Shown: positions 9,748-17,788 of the stretch, piece by piece | Numbering within the stretch: the first letter of the stretch is position 1 | Layout: every line of letters begins with the position of its first letter | NCBI RefSeq assembly: GCF_013409785.1 | Contig: NZ_JACCBV010000001.1 | Span: 1,922,001-1,986,000 of the forward strand | Direction: 5' to 3' | Source of the DNA: Microbacterium immunditiarum | GTDB taxonomy: Bacteria > Actinomycetota > Actinomycetes > Actinomycetales > Microbacteriaceae | DNA length: 64,000 bases | The notes under the pieces: model-generated | The model's input: the letters and a program-made list of their open reading frames with translations, nothing else | Told to the model about the DNA's origin: nothing | Databases searched by the model: none | Position numbers and translations under genes: made by a program

Positions 9748-11014
9748 CGACGTCCTCGTCGTCGGCGGGGGAGTCGGCGGTCTCGTGCTCGCGCGCCGCC
9801 TCGCCCTCGCCGGCAGGCGCGTCGTCGTGTTCGAGCGCTCCGACCGCTTCGGCGGACAGGTCGCGCGACACACGGTCGCGGGCGTCGACCTCGATGCCGC
9901 CGCCGAGTCGTTCGCGACGCGCGGCGGCACGGTGGCCGCGCTCCTCGGCGAGCTCGGTCTCGCGGACGACATCGAGACGCCGCTGCCGAAGCCCGCGTGG
10001 CTGTACCGCGCCGACGGATCGGCGGTGCCGCTGCCCGCGACCGGGGTCCTCGGCATCCCGGGCGATCCGGCCGCGGCGGACGTCGTCCACGCGATCGGCC
10101 GCCGCGCGGCGCTGCGTGCGCGGCTCGACGCACTTCTTCCGGCACGGGTGGGGGCGGATGCCTCGTCCCTCGGCGACCTCGTGCGGCGGCGCATGGGCAG
10201 GGGAGTCGTCGACGGCCTCGTGTCGCCCGTCGTCCGCGGCGTCCACTCGAGCGACCCGTACTCCCTCCCGGTCGAGACCGCCTCGCCGCGCCTGCGCGAC
10301 GAGCTGCGCGCGAGCGGGTCGCTCGCGGCGGCGGTGGAGCGTATCCGTGCGGCGGCGCCCGCGGGATCGCAGGTCGCCGGCATCCGCGGCGGCATGTTCC
10401 GGCTGGTCGATGCGCTCGTGGCGGAGTGCGAGGGGCGGGGCGTGCGGCTCCAGACCGGCGCCGATGCGAGCGACATCGGCGCCGAAGGCGTCACGGTGAA
10501 CGGGCGGCGGCTCACCGGCGAGGTCGTTCGCGCCGGCGCGCCGGCCGACGCTCCCGCGGGGCGACACGTCACGCTCGCGACGCTCGTGGTCGAGGCATCC
10601 GGTCTCGATTCGGCCCCGCGCGGCACGGGAGTGCTCGTCGCGTCCGGCGCGTCCGGCGTCTCGGCGAGGGCGCTCACGCACGTCTCGGCCAAGTGGGCGT
10701 GGGTCGGCGAGCGCCTGCCTGGACTCCACGCGCTGCGGCTCTCGTATGACGGCGAGCCGTCCGACGCGATCGAGCGGGCGAGGGCGGATGCCGCGACGCT
10801 CACCGGCGCGCGCATCGAACGCATCGTCGACGCGACGTCCGCGGTGTGGCGGCGGCGACCCGGCGGTGCGTGGGCGGGGACGCCCGAACCCGCCGTGGGA
10901 GAGGGGCCTGCCGGAACGGGTCTCGCGTCGGTCGTGGCGCACGCCGAAAGGGTCGCCGAGCGGCTGGGCGCGGATTCGCCGGAACCGGCGTCCGGGGGGA
11001 GGATGGAAGGGTGA
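9740..11014 (+). CDS. cgoX: Coproporphyrinogen III oxidase / protoporphyrinogen oxidase (HemY-type)
   Basis: FAD-dependent oxidase of 424 residues. The N-terminal dinucleotide-binding motif [18 protein letters not shown] and the following [11 protein letters not shown] are clear; the C-terminus has the ILVxxxxW-like region ([11 protein letters not shown]) and a second FAD-contact segment near [18 protein letters not shown]. In Actinobacteria with HemQ this enzyme oxidises coproporphyrinogen III to coproporphyrin III in the coproporphyrin-dependent route. The ATG overlaps the hemE end and the stop overlaps chdC (GTGA). Confidence 0.9.
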   Translation: MPDDVLVVGGGVGGLVLARRLALAGRRVVVFERSDRFGGQVARHTVAGVDLDAAAESFATRGGTVAALLGELGLADDIETPLPKPAWLYRADGSAVPLPATGVLGIPGDPAAADVVHAIGRRAALRARLDALLPARVGADASSLGDLVRRRMGRGVVDGLVSPVVRGVHSSDPYSLPVETASPRLRDELRASGSLAAAVERIRAAAPAGSQVAGIRGGMFRLVDALVAECEGRGVRLQTGADASDIGAEGVTVNGRRLTGEVVRAGAPADAPAGRHVTLATLVVEASGLDSAPRGTGVLVASGASGVSARALTHVSAKWAWVGERLPGLHALRLSYDGEPSDAIERARADAATLTGARIERIVDATSAVWRRRPGGAWAGTPEPAVGEGPAGTGLASVVAHAERVAERLGADSPEPASGGRMEG

Positions 11015-11682
11015 CCGAGACCACCCCCGCCGTCGAAGCCCGGTACTTCACGCTTTTCGCCGTCCTCCGTCGCGACCCGCATCCGGCCGATGTCCCGCTC
11101 GGCGCTGTGTCGATCGAGGACGCGTCCGCCGAGGTCGGCGACGCGCTGCGCGGCGTGTACGACGTGTCGGGACTGCGCGCCGATGCCGACGTCCTCCTGT
11201 GGCTCACGGGGCACTCGGTCGACGAACTGCAGGGCCACTTGCGCACGCTGCGCCGCAGCCGCGAGCTCGCACCGCTCCTGCCGACCTGGAACGCGATGGG
11301 CGTACACCGCGACGCCGAGTTCAGCCGCGACCACGCGCCGGCGTTCTCGCGCGGCCTCACGCCCAAGGACTGGCTCACCGTGTACCCGTTCGTGCGCAGC
11401 TACGAGTGGTACCTCCTGCCGCCCGAGGAGCGGGGGCGGATGCTGGGCGACCACGGGCGCAAGGGCCGTGAGTTCCCGCAGGTGCAGAGCAACACCGTCG
11501 CGAGCTTCGCGCTCGGCGATTATGAGTGGCTGCTCGCGCTCGAGGCCGACGACCCGGTCGACCTCGTCGACCTCATGCGCCACCTGCGCGCGACGGATGC
11601 TCGCCTGCACGTGCGCGAAGAGGTGCCGTTCTTCACCGGCCGGCGCATCGCGCCGTCCGAGGTGCGCGAGGTGATCGAGTGA
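11011..11682 (+). CDS. hemQ: Coproheme decarboxylase (HemQ, chlorite-dismutase-like family)
   Basis: Final step of the coproporphyrin-dependent pathway: oxidative decarboxylation of iron-coproporphyrin III to heme b. The 223-residue protein keeps the candidate catalytic residues with the spacing known for actinobacterial ChdC: distal His108, catalytic Tyr125 (WLTVYPFVRSYEWY) and proximal His148 (GDHGRKGREF). Its presence marks the pathway as coproporphyrin-dependent rather than protoporphyrin-dependent. GTG start in a GTGA overlap with cgoX; purine-rich GGAGGATGGAAGG upstream. Confidence 0.93.
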   Translation: MTETTPAVEARYFTLFAVLRRDPHPADVPLGAVSIEDASAEVGDALRGVYDVSGLRADADVLLWLTGHSVDELQGHLRTLRRSRELAPLLPTWNAMGVHRDAEFSRDHAPAFSRGLTPKDWLTVYPFVRSYEWYLLPPEERGRMLGDHGRKGREFPQVQSNTVASFALGDYEWLLALEADDPVDLVDLMRHLRATDARLHVREEVPFFTGRRIAPSEVREVIE

Positions 11683-11786
11683 CGCCCTGGGGCTCGATTC
11701 ATGCCGCCGAGATCGCGCGAACGGCGACGCTCGCCGCGCGCAGGCCGTCATCCGGGCGATCTCGGCACGGGTGGGCAGACGCATGA
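11679..11786 (+). CDS. Possible 35-codon ORF bridging hemQ and hemC
   Basis: GTG at 11679 overlaps the hemQ stop (GTGA) and the ORF's TGA overlaps the hemC ATG (ATGA), so the frame exactly spans the gap with coupling at both ends. The peptide (starts TPWGSIHAAEIARTATLAA, ends RHGWADA) matches nothing I recognise. It could be a small gene, a coupling device, or the scar of a lost gene; in relatives hemH or hemD can lie near here. Low confidence as a protein. Confidence 0.25.
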   Translation: MTPWGSIHAAEIARTATLAARRPSSGRSRHGWADA

Positions 11787-12691
11787 CCCTCCGCATCGGG
11801 ACCCGCGCGAGCGCGCTCGCGATGGCGCAGGCCGGCACGATCGCCGACCTGCTCGGCGGCGAGCTCGTGCCGATCCTGTCCGAAGGAGACACGTCGACCG
11901 CGTCGCTGTCCACCCTCGGCGGGCGGGGCGTGTTCGCGAACGCACTCCGCGAGGCGCTCCTCGCCCGCGAGGTCGATGTGCTCGTCCACTCGTACAAGGA
12001 CCTTCCGACGACCCCCGTCGAAGGGCTCGCGATCGCGGCCGTCCCCGAGCGCGCGGACGCGCGCGACGCGCTGTGCGCGCGCGACGGACTCACGCTCGAG
12101 ACCCTCCCCGAGGGGGCACGCGTCGGCACCGGCTCGCCGCGCCGCCGTGCGCAGCTCGCGGCCCGGCGCCCCGACCTCGAGCTCGTCGACCTGCGCGGCA
12201 ACGTCGACACGCGGCTCGGACGCGTAGGCTCCGCCGACCCGGAGCGCGCGCTCGACGCCGTCATGCTCGCCGCCGCGGGGCTCGGACGGCTGGGACGCCT
12301 CGACGCCGTGACCGAGTACCTCGACCTCGAGGCGTGGCCCACCGCCCCCGCGCAGGCGGCGCTCGCCGTCGAGACGCGCGCGGGCGACGAGCGTCTCGCC
12401 GCGGCGATCGACCACCGCCCGACGCGGCTCGCCGCCGACGCGGAGCGCGGCGTGCTGGCGCTCCTCGGCGCCGGCTGCGCCGCCCCGATCGGCGCGCACG
12501 CGTTCGTCGAGGACGAGCTGCTGTTCCTGACGGCGGTCGTCTACCGGCCCGACGGCACGGCGCAGCTGTCGAGCTCGCACGCGGCCGCGCTCGACGACGA
12601 CGGCACGGATGCCGCGGCATCCGTGGCCCGCAATGTGACCGACGAACTGCTTCAGCAGGGCGCGGCCGACCTCGCACCCCTCGGCGACTGA
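11783..12691 (+). CDS. hemC: Hydroxymethylbilane synthase (porphobilinogen deaminase)
   Basis: Polymerises four porphobilinogens to hydroxymethylbilane. 302 residues with the [14 protein letters not shown] start, the VHSYKDLPT catalytic segment, [21 protein letters not shown] and the cofactor-attachment Cys in [12 protein letters not shown]. The ATG at 11783 is chosen over a GTG 12 bases upstream because the protein then begins at the conserved LRIGTR. The C-terminal region contains the 16-base palindrome GGATGCCGCGGCATCC (12607-12622), read as Asp-Ala-Ala-Ala-Ser. Confidence 0.93.
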   Translation: MTLRIGTRASALAMAQAGTIADLLGGELVPILSEGDTSTASLSTLGGRGVFANALREALLAREVDVLVHSYKDLPTTPVEGLAIAAVPERADARDALCARDGLTLETLPEGARVGTGSPRRRAQLAARRPDLELVDLRGNVDTRLGRVGSADPERALDAVMLAAAGLGRLGRLDAVTEYLDLEAWPTAPAQAALAVETRAGDERLAAAIDHRPTRLAADAERGVLALLGAGCAAPIGAHAFVEDELLFLTAVVYRPDGTAQLSSSHAAALDDDGTDAAASVARNVTDELLQQGAADLAPLGD

Positions 12692-12753
12692 CGACACCGG
12701 GCCTCGCGCGTACGCAGCGAGACGGCGCGCGCCGAACACACGAAGGACTCCCC

Positions 12754-13764
12754 ATGACCGACCCGAGCTTCCCGTCCGTCCGTCCGCGACGCTTGCGCGC
12801 GACGCCGGCATGGCGTCGCCTTGCGCGCGAGACGCGCGTTCACCCCGAGCAGCTCGTGCTGCCGGTGTTCGTGCGAGAGGGCGCCGGCGAGCCGCTGCCG
12901 ATCGCGTCGATGCCGGGCGTCGTGCAGCACAGCATCGACTCGCTGCGCCGCGAGATCGTGCGCGCGGCGGAGGCGGGCCTCGGGGGAGTCATGCTGTTCG
13001 GTGTGCCCGAGCACAAGGATGCGGAGGGCTCCGGCGCGACCGACCCCGACGGCATCCTCAACGTGGCGACGCGCCTGGCGGTCGAGGAGGCGGGCGACGC
13101 GCTGGTCGTGCAGACCGACCTGTGCCTCGACGAGTTCACCGACCACGGCCACTGCGGCGTGCTCGACGCGCACGGCGCCGTCGACAACGACGCCACGCTC
13201 GATCGCTACCGCGACATGGCGCTCGCGCAGGCCGAGGCCGGGTCGCAGCTGCTCGGCCTCAGCGGCATGATGGACGGCCAGGTCGACGTCGTGCGCTCGG
13301 CCCTCGACGACGCCGGTCGCACGGATGTCGCGATCCTCGCGTACGCGGCGAAGTACGCGTCGGCGTTCTACGGACCTTTCCGCGACGCGGTGCAGTCCTC
13401 GCTGCAGGGCGACCGCCGCACGTATCAGCTGGATGCCGCGAACCGCCGCGAGGGCGCGCGCGAGGTCGCGCTCGACCTCGCCGAGGGCGCCGACATCGTC
13501 ATGGTCAAGCCTGCGATGTCGTACCTCGACGTGCTCGCCGACGCCGCCGCGACCTCGCCGGTTCCCGTGTGGGCCTACCAAGTGAGCGGCGAGTACTCGA
13601 TGATCGAGGCCGCTGCCGCGCACGGCTGGATCGACCGCGAACGCGCCGTCGACGAGTCGATCACGGGCATCGTGCGGGCGGGTGCCGACGCAGTGCTGAC
13701 GTACTGGGCCGTCGAGGCGGCGGAACGCCTCTCCGGTCGCGGCGCGAGGAGACGAGACGCATGA
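12754..13764 (+). CDS. hemB: Delta-aminolevulinic acid dehydratase (porphobilinogen synthase)
   Basis: Condenses two 5-aminolevulinates to porphobilinogen. 336 residues with both active-site lysines ([19 protein letters not shown] and [13 protein letters not shown]). The metal-site segment reads [14 protein letters not shown]: two of the three cysteines of classical zinc enzymes are kept and the middle one is Asp, an intermediate type. ATG start, GAAGGA ribosome binding site 6 bases upstream. ATGA overlap links it to hemL. Confidence 0.95.
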   Translation: MTDPSFPSVRPRRLRATPAWRRLARETRVHPEQLVLPVFVREGAGEPLPIASMPGVVQHSIDSLRREIVRAAEAGLGGVMLFGVPEHKDAEGSGATDPDGILNVATRLAVEEAGDALVVQTDLCLDEFTDHGHCGVLDAHGAVDNDATLDRYRDMALAQAEAGSQLLGLSGMMDGQVDVVRSALDDAGRTDVAILAYAAKYASAFYGPFRDAVQSSLQGDRRTYQLDAANRREGAREVALDLAEGADIVMVKPAMSYLDVLADAAATSPVPVWAYQVSGEYSMIEAAAAHGWIDRERAVDESITGIVRAGADAVLTYWAVEAAERLSGRGARRRDA

Positions 13765-15122
13765 CGACGAACAATGCGGATGCCGCGGCCCGCGCCCGCG
13801 CGGTGATCCCCGGCGGAGTCAACTCGCCCGTGCGCGCGTTCGGGTCGGTCGGAGGAACTCCCCTGTCGATCGTGTCGGCCTCCGGTGCGACGGTGCGCGA
13901 CGTCTCGGGGCGCGAGTACGTCGACCTCGTCGCGTCGTGGGGGCCCGCGCTGCTCGGTCACGCGCACCCCGAAGTCGTGAAGGCTGTGACGGATGCCGCA
14001 TCGCGCGGCCTCTCGTTCGGCGCGTCGACCCCCGGCGAGACCGAGCTCGCGGAGCTCGTCATCGACCGGCTCGCCAGCCCATCCCCGGTCGCTGAGCGAG
14101 CGACCGCTGGGAGCGAGACGAAGCGCGCGATCGAGCGCCTCCGCCTCGTCTCGACGGGCACCGAAGCGACGATGACCGCGATCCGCATCGCGCGCGGCGC
14201 CACGGGGCGCGACGTCATCATCAAGTTCGCCGGCCACTACCACGGTCACTCCGACGGCCTTCTCGCCGAGTCGGGCTCCGGGGTCGCGACGTTGGGACTT
14301 CCCGGATCGGCGGGCGTCCCCGCCGATATCGCGGCGCTCACCCTCGTGCTGCCCTACAACGACCGCGACGCCGTGCGCGCCGCCTTCGAGACGCACCCGG
14401 GCCGCATCGCGGCGATCATCGCCGAGGCCGCGGGCGCGAACGCCGGCGTCCTCACGCCCGAGCCCGGCTTCAACCGGTTCCTCATCGAGACAGCGCACGA
14501 GCACGGTGCCCTGTTCATCCTCGACGAGGTGCTCACGGGCTTCCGAGTCGGTCCCGCCGGCTGGTGGGGCCTCGAGCAGGCGTCGGGCGAGGACTGGAGC
14601 CCCGACCTCGTCACGTTCGGCAAGGTCATCGGCGGAGGCATGCCGCTCGCCGCGATCGGCGGCCGCGCCGCCCTGATGGAGCTGCTCGCCCCGGTCGGGC
14701 CGGTGTACCAGGCGGGTACGCTCAGCGGGAACCCGCTCGCGGTGGCGGCGGGCATCGCGACGCTGAAGCTCGCCGACGACGCGGTCTACCGCCGCGTGGA
14801 CGAGGCGGCGGACGCCGTCGCGAGCGCCGCGCACGAGGCTCTCGACGCGGCGGGTGTCGCGCACGTCGTCTCACGTGCGGCGAACCTCTTCTCGATCGCG
14901 TTCCGCCCGGATCCGGTGCGCGACTACGACGACGCCCGTGCGCAGGACGCGTTCCGCTACCGGGCGTTCTTCCACGCGATGCTCGACGCCGGAGTGTCCC
15001 TCCCGCCGAGTGTCTTCGAGGCGTGGTTCCTCACCGCGGCGCACGACGACGCGGCGATCGAGCGCGTCACGGCCGCGCTTCCGGCCGCGGCGCGGGCCGC
15101 GGCATCCGCCTCGCCTGCCTGA
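13761..15122 (+). CDS. hemL: Glutamate-1-semialdehyde 2,1-aminomutase, with a repeat-derived internal insertion
   Basis: PLP-dependent mutase that makes 5-aminolevulinate from the HemA product. 453 residues; the substrate/cofactor segments [36 protein letters not shown] and the PLP-lysine segment [11 protein letters not shown] are intact. About residues 107-123 ([16 protein letters not shown]) are an extra stretch between helix LVIDRLAS and [13 protein letters not shown], encoded by a copy of the dispersed repeat (14087-14126). It is in frame and lies in a surface region before the conserved STGTEA, so the enzyme is probably active. Last gene of the heme operon. Confidence 0.93.
   Translation: MTTNNADAAARARAVIPGGVNSPVRAFGSVGGTPLSIVSASGATVRDVSGREYVDLVASWGPALLGHAHPEVVKAVTDAASRGLSFGASTPGETELAELVIDRLASPSPVAERATAGSETKRAIERLRLVSTGTEATMTAIRIARGATGRDVIIKFAGHYHGHSDGLLAESGSGVATLGLPGSAGVPADIAALTLVLPYNDRDAVRAAFETHPGRIAAIIAEAAGANAGVLTPEPGFNRFLIETAHEHGALFILDEVLTGFRVGPAGWWGLEQASGEDWSPDLVTFGKVIGGGMPLAAIGGRAALMELLAPVGPVYQAGTLSGNPLAVAAGIATLKLADDAVYRRVDEAADAVASAAHEALDAAGVAHVVSRAANLFSIAFRPDPVRDYDDARAQDAFRYRAFFHAMLDAGVSLPPSVFEAWFLTAAHDDAAIERVTAALPAAARAAASASPA
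14087..14126 (+). repeat. Dispersed repeat inside hemL coding sequence
   Basis: GGTCGCT-GAGCG-AGCGACC (14087-14105) is a perfect 7-base inverted repeat, followed by GCTGGGAGCGAGACGAAGCG. Both parts match the family seen at 7270-7301. The 3n length keeps hemL open and adds a Ser/Glu/Arg/Lys-rich peptide. Confidence 0.8.
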
Positions 15123-15139
15123 CCGCCTCCTGAGCGCGC

Positions 15140-15191
15140 CGAGAACAGGTCGATCCCGCGAGAACAGGACGTTTCGCGCGAATCGGTCCTG
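15140..15191. terminator. Repeat-containing hairpin between convergent hemL and pmt
   Basis: CGAGAACAGG occurs twice (15140-15149 and 15159-15168). From 15165, CAGGAC pairs with GTCCTG (15186-15191) and encloses the perfect palindrome TTCGCGCGAA (15173-15182). Placed between two converging stops, it most likely ends transcription from both sides. Confidence 0.5.
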
Positions 15192-15233
15192 ATCCCGGTG
15201 CATCCGCCTGATCCGGCGACGCGCGGGCGCAGG

Positions 15234-16871
15234 TCAGATCCAGGTGGGAACCCAGTTGTGCAGGCGGTAGAACTCGTACGGCACCGCGATGCCGTTGACG
15301 ACGGGGTACCAGAACGCGGCGACGAGCAGCGCGACGACGAGGAACACGATCACGAGCCGCTGCCCGGTCGCGCGGCGGTACGACGACTCGGGAGAGCCCG
15401 GCACGGCGGACGCCGCGACGCCGCCTCGCGCGATGTCGCGCAGCGCGAAGGTGAGCGCGAGCAGCAGGAACGGCAGCACGACCACCGTGTAGAACTGGAA
15501 CGTCGTGCGCTCGGGGTACAGCAGCCACGGCACGTACGTCACGCCGATGCCGAGCAGCACGAGCGCGAGGTGCCAGTCGCGGGCGACTGCGAACCGGTAC
15601 ACCGCGTAGAGCACGGCGGCGACGCCCGCGAACCACACGAGGGGGTTGGGCATGCTGTAGATGTTCTGCACGCAGCCGCTCGCCCAGCCGCATCCGGCGT
15701 CGCCGAACGGGTCCTGGTGGAAGTACATCGACGTCGGCCGGATCAGCAGCGGCCATTGCCACGCGGGGCTCTCGTAGCTGTGGTCGGTCGTGAGGCCGAC
15801 GTGGAACCCATAGATCGCCTGGTGATACCGCCACAGGCTCTGCAGCGCGAGGGGCGCCCACGACCAGAGCCCGGTCGCCGGCTCCGCGTCGGCCGAGTGG
15901 CGGTCGTACCCGCCGTCGGTGAGGAGCCAGCCGGTCCACGACAGCAGGTACACGACGAACGCCACCGGCACGAAGAGCACGAACGTCACGACAGCCTGCC
16001 GCACCGCGTCGAAGGGCCACAGCTCGACGCCGAGGCGCCGACGGGAGAGCGCATCCGTGACGACGAGGTAGACGCCGAGCCCCGCGAGCACGTACAGGCC
16101 GGACCACTTGACGGATGCCGCGGCACCCGCTGCGACACCCGCGGCGACGACCCACGGCCGGTTCCACATCACGGCGCCCCATCGCAGGCTCACGGTCGCC
16201 GGTTCGCGCCCTTTGTGCGGCGATCGCGCGAGCATCGCCGTGGCGAGGCGCTCATCGAGGCGGCGCCGGTCGAGCGCCGCGAACCAGAACGCGAGCACGA
16301 CGAAGAACGCCACGAAGATGTCGAGGATCGCGACGCGGCTCATCGCGATCGCGAGGCCGTCGACCGCCATGAGCCCGGACGCGATGGTGGCGAACACGAC
16401 CGAGCGCGTGAGCGCGTGAGCGAGGAAGTACAGCACGAGCACGGTCGCGGTGCCGAAGAGCGCGACGGCGAAGCGCCAGCCGAATGTCGAGTCGGCGCCG
16501 AACAGGGCCATGCCGGCGCCGATCAGGTACTTGCCGAGGGGCGGATGCACGACGAAGCTGCCCTGCCCCGTGAAGATGTCGGTCTCACCGTTCAGGAAGC
16601 GCGCGTCGGCGTTCTCGGGCCACGTCGAGGAGAAGCCGAGCACCCACTGGCTCCACGAGTCCTTGACGTAGTAGGTCTCGTCGAACACGAGCGCGTGCGG
16701 GGTCGAGAGGTTCGCGAACCGCAGGACGGCGGCCACGAGCGTGACGAGCAGGGGAGCGATCCACCCCCATCGCGCCGCGATGCGAGGGTTCGCGGCGGCT
16801 CGGGCGGACCAGCGGTCGTACAGCGTCGGGCGGGCGGCGGGCAACAGCTGCGGCTCGGCGACGGTCGACAC
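15234..16871 (-). CDS. pmt: Dolichyl-phosphate-mannose--protein mannosyltransferase (GT39)
   Basis: Multispanning GT-C glycosyltransferase that moves mannose from polyprenyl-phosphate-mannose to Ser/Thr of secreted proteins. About 545 residues with many membrane helices; the first periplasmic loop has the catalytic acidic pair in HALVFDETYYVKDSW, and later SVKWSGLY and WPLLIRPTSMYFH segments match the PMT family. GTG at 16871 (start VSTVAEPQLL) is chosen because TAGGCT lies 7 bases upstream; an upstream in-frame ATG at 16925 would run through rsmI's promoter. Divergence from rsmI is the standard actinobacterial arrangement. The long surface protein next door is a plausible acceptor (inference). 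Confidence 0.92.
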   Translation of the reverse strand: MSTVAEPQLLPAARPTLYDRWSARAAANPRIAARWGWIAPLLVTLVAAVLRFANLSTPHALVFDETYYVKDSWSQWVLGFSSTWPENADARFLNGETDIFTGQGSFVVHPPLGKYLIGAGMALFGADSTFGWRFAVALFGTATVLVLYFLAHALTRSVVFATIASGLMAVDGLAIAMSRVAILDIFVAFFVVLAFWFAALDRRRLDERLATAMLARSPHKGREPATVSLRWGAVMWNRPWVVAAGVAAGAAASVKWSGLYVLAGLGVYLVVTDALSRRRLGVELWPFDAVRQAVVTFVLFVPVAFVVYLLSWTGWLLTDGGYDRHSADAEPATGLWSWAPLALQSLWRYHQAIYGFHVGLTTDHSYESPAWQWPLLIRPTSMYFHQDPFGDAGCGWASGCVQNIYSMPNPLVWFAGVAAVLYAVYRFAVARDWHLALVLLGIGVTYVPWLLYPERTTFQFYTVVVLPFLLLALTFALRDIARGGVAASAVPGSPESSYRRATGQRLVIVFLVVALLVAAFWYPVVNGIAVPYEFYRLHNWVPTWI

Positions 16872-16878
16872 GGCGACC

Positions 16879-16884
16879 AGCCTA
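16879..16884 (-). promoter_or_regulatory. Leaderless -10 element of pmt (TAGGCT)
   Basis: On the minus strand TAGGCT ends 7 bases before the GTG of pmt and fixes that start. Confidence 0.6.
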
Positions 16885-16924
16885 GGGCGTCGGATGCACG
16901 AGACGCTTCGTGCTGTGGAGAACA

Positions 16925-16930
16925 TAGGCT
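16925..16930 (+). promoter_or_regulatory. Leaderless -10 element of rsmI (TAGGCT)
   Basis: TAGGCT ends 6 bases before the GTG at 16937. Confidence 0.6.
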
Positions 16931-16936
16931 GGCCGC

Positions 16937-17755
16937 GTGATCATCCTCGCCGCGACCCCCATCGGGAACCTCGGCGACGCCTCCACGCGTCTCGTCGAGG
17001 CACTCGAGTCGGCGACCGTCGTCGCGGCCGAGGACACGCGCACGACGCAGCGACTGCTTGCGGCGCTCGGCATCGAGAACCGCCCGCGCCTCATCGCGTT
17101 CCACGACCACAACGAGAAGGCGAAGGCGGCCGAGCTGGTCGAGCTCGCGCGCGACGAGGATCTGCTCGTGCTGAGCGACGCCGGCATGCCGACCGTGAGC
17201 GATCCGGGCTTCGGCCTGGTCGCCGCGGCCGCGGAGGCGGGCGTGACGGTGACCGCGATCCCGGGGCCGAGCGCCGTGCTCACGGCTCTCGCGGTATCGG
17301 GGCTTCCCACCGACCGGTTCACGTTCGAAGGCTTCGTGCCGCGCAAGCCGGGGGAGCGCTCCGCCGCGCTGCGAGGGCTCGCCGCCGAGCGACGGACGAT
17401 GGTGTTCTTCGAAGCGCCGACGCGCGTCGCGGCGACGCTCGCCGACATGGCCGCGGAGTTCGGCGTGGAGCGCCGTGCGGCGGTGTGCCGCGAGCTCACG
17501 AAGCTGCACGAGGAGGTCGTCCGCGGCCCGCTCGCCGAGCTCGCGGAGTGGGCGCAGGGCGGTGTGCGCGGTGAGGTCGTGATCGTCGTCGCCGGTGCCG
17601 AGGCGCATGCGATCGCGCTCCCGGATGCCGTGACGCAGGTGCTCGAGCTCGTGCGGTCCGGCACGCGTCTGAAGGACGCCGCCGCTGAGGTCTCGGCCCA
17701 CACGGGTCACTCGTCGCGAGAGCTGTACCAGGCCGCCCTCGCCGTGCGGGGCTGA
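16937..17755 (+). CDS. rsmI: 16S rRNA (cytidine-1402 2'-O)-methyltransferase
   Basis: 272-residue SAM-dependent methyltransferase of the tetrapyrrole-methylase fold that 2'-O-methylates C1402 in the decoding centre. Shows LAATPIGNLGDAS at the N-terminus, AAEDTRTTQRLL, LSDAGMPTVSDPG (SAM-binding) and IPGPSAVLTAL. Length and start fit the family. Ends convergently with the surface-protein gene. Confidence 0.95.
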   Translation: MIILAATPIGNLGDASTRLVEALESATVVAAEDTRTTQRLLAALGIENRPRLIAFHDHNEKAKAAELVELARDEDLLVLSDAGMPTVSDPGFGLVAAAAEAGVTVTAIPGPSAVLTALAVSGLPTDRFTFEGFVPRKPGERSAALRGLAAERRTMVFFEAPTRVAATLADMAAEFGVERRAAVCRELTKLHEEVVRGPLAELAEWAQGGVRGEVVIVVAGAEAHAIALPDAVTQVLELVRSGTRLKDAAAEVSAHTGHSSRELYQAALAVRG

Positions 17756-17788
17756 GTCGGGCCCGCACCGGCTCGGCGCGGATCCGGC

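Noticed and set aside
11771..11782. GTG at 11771 as start of hemC
   Set aside because: It adds four residues (VGRR) before the conserved LRIGTR; the ATG at 11783 has an ATGA overlap and fits the family start, although the GTG cannot be excluded.
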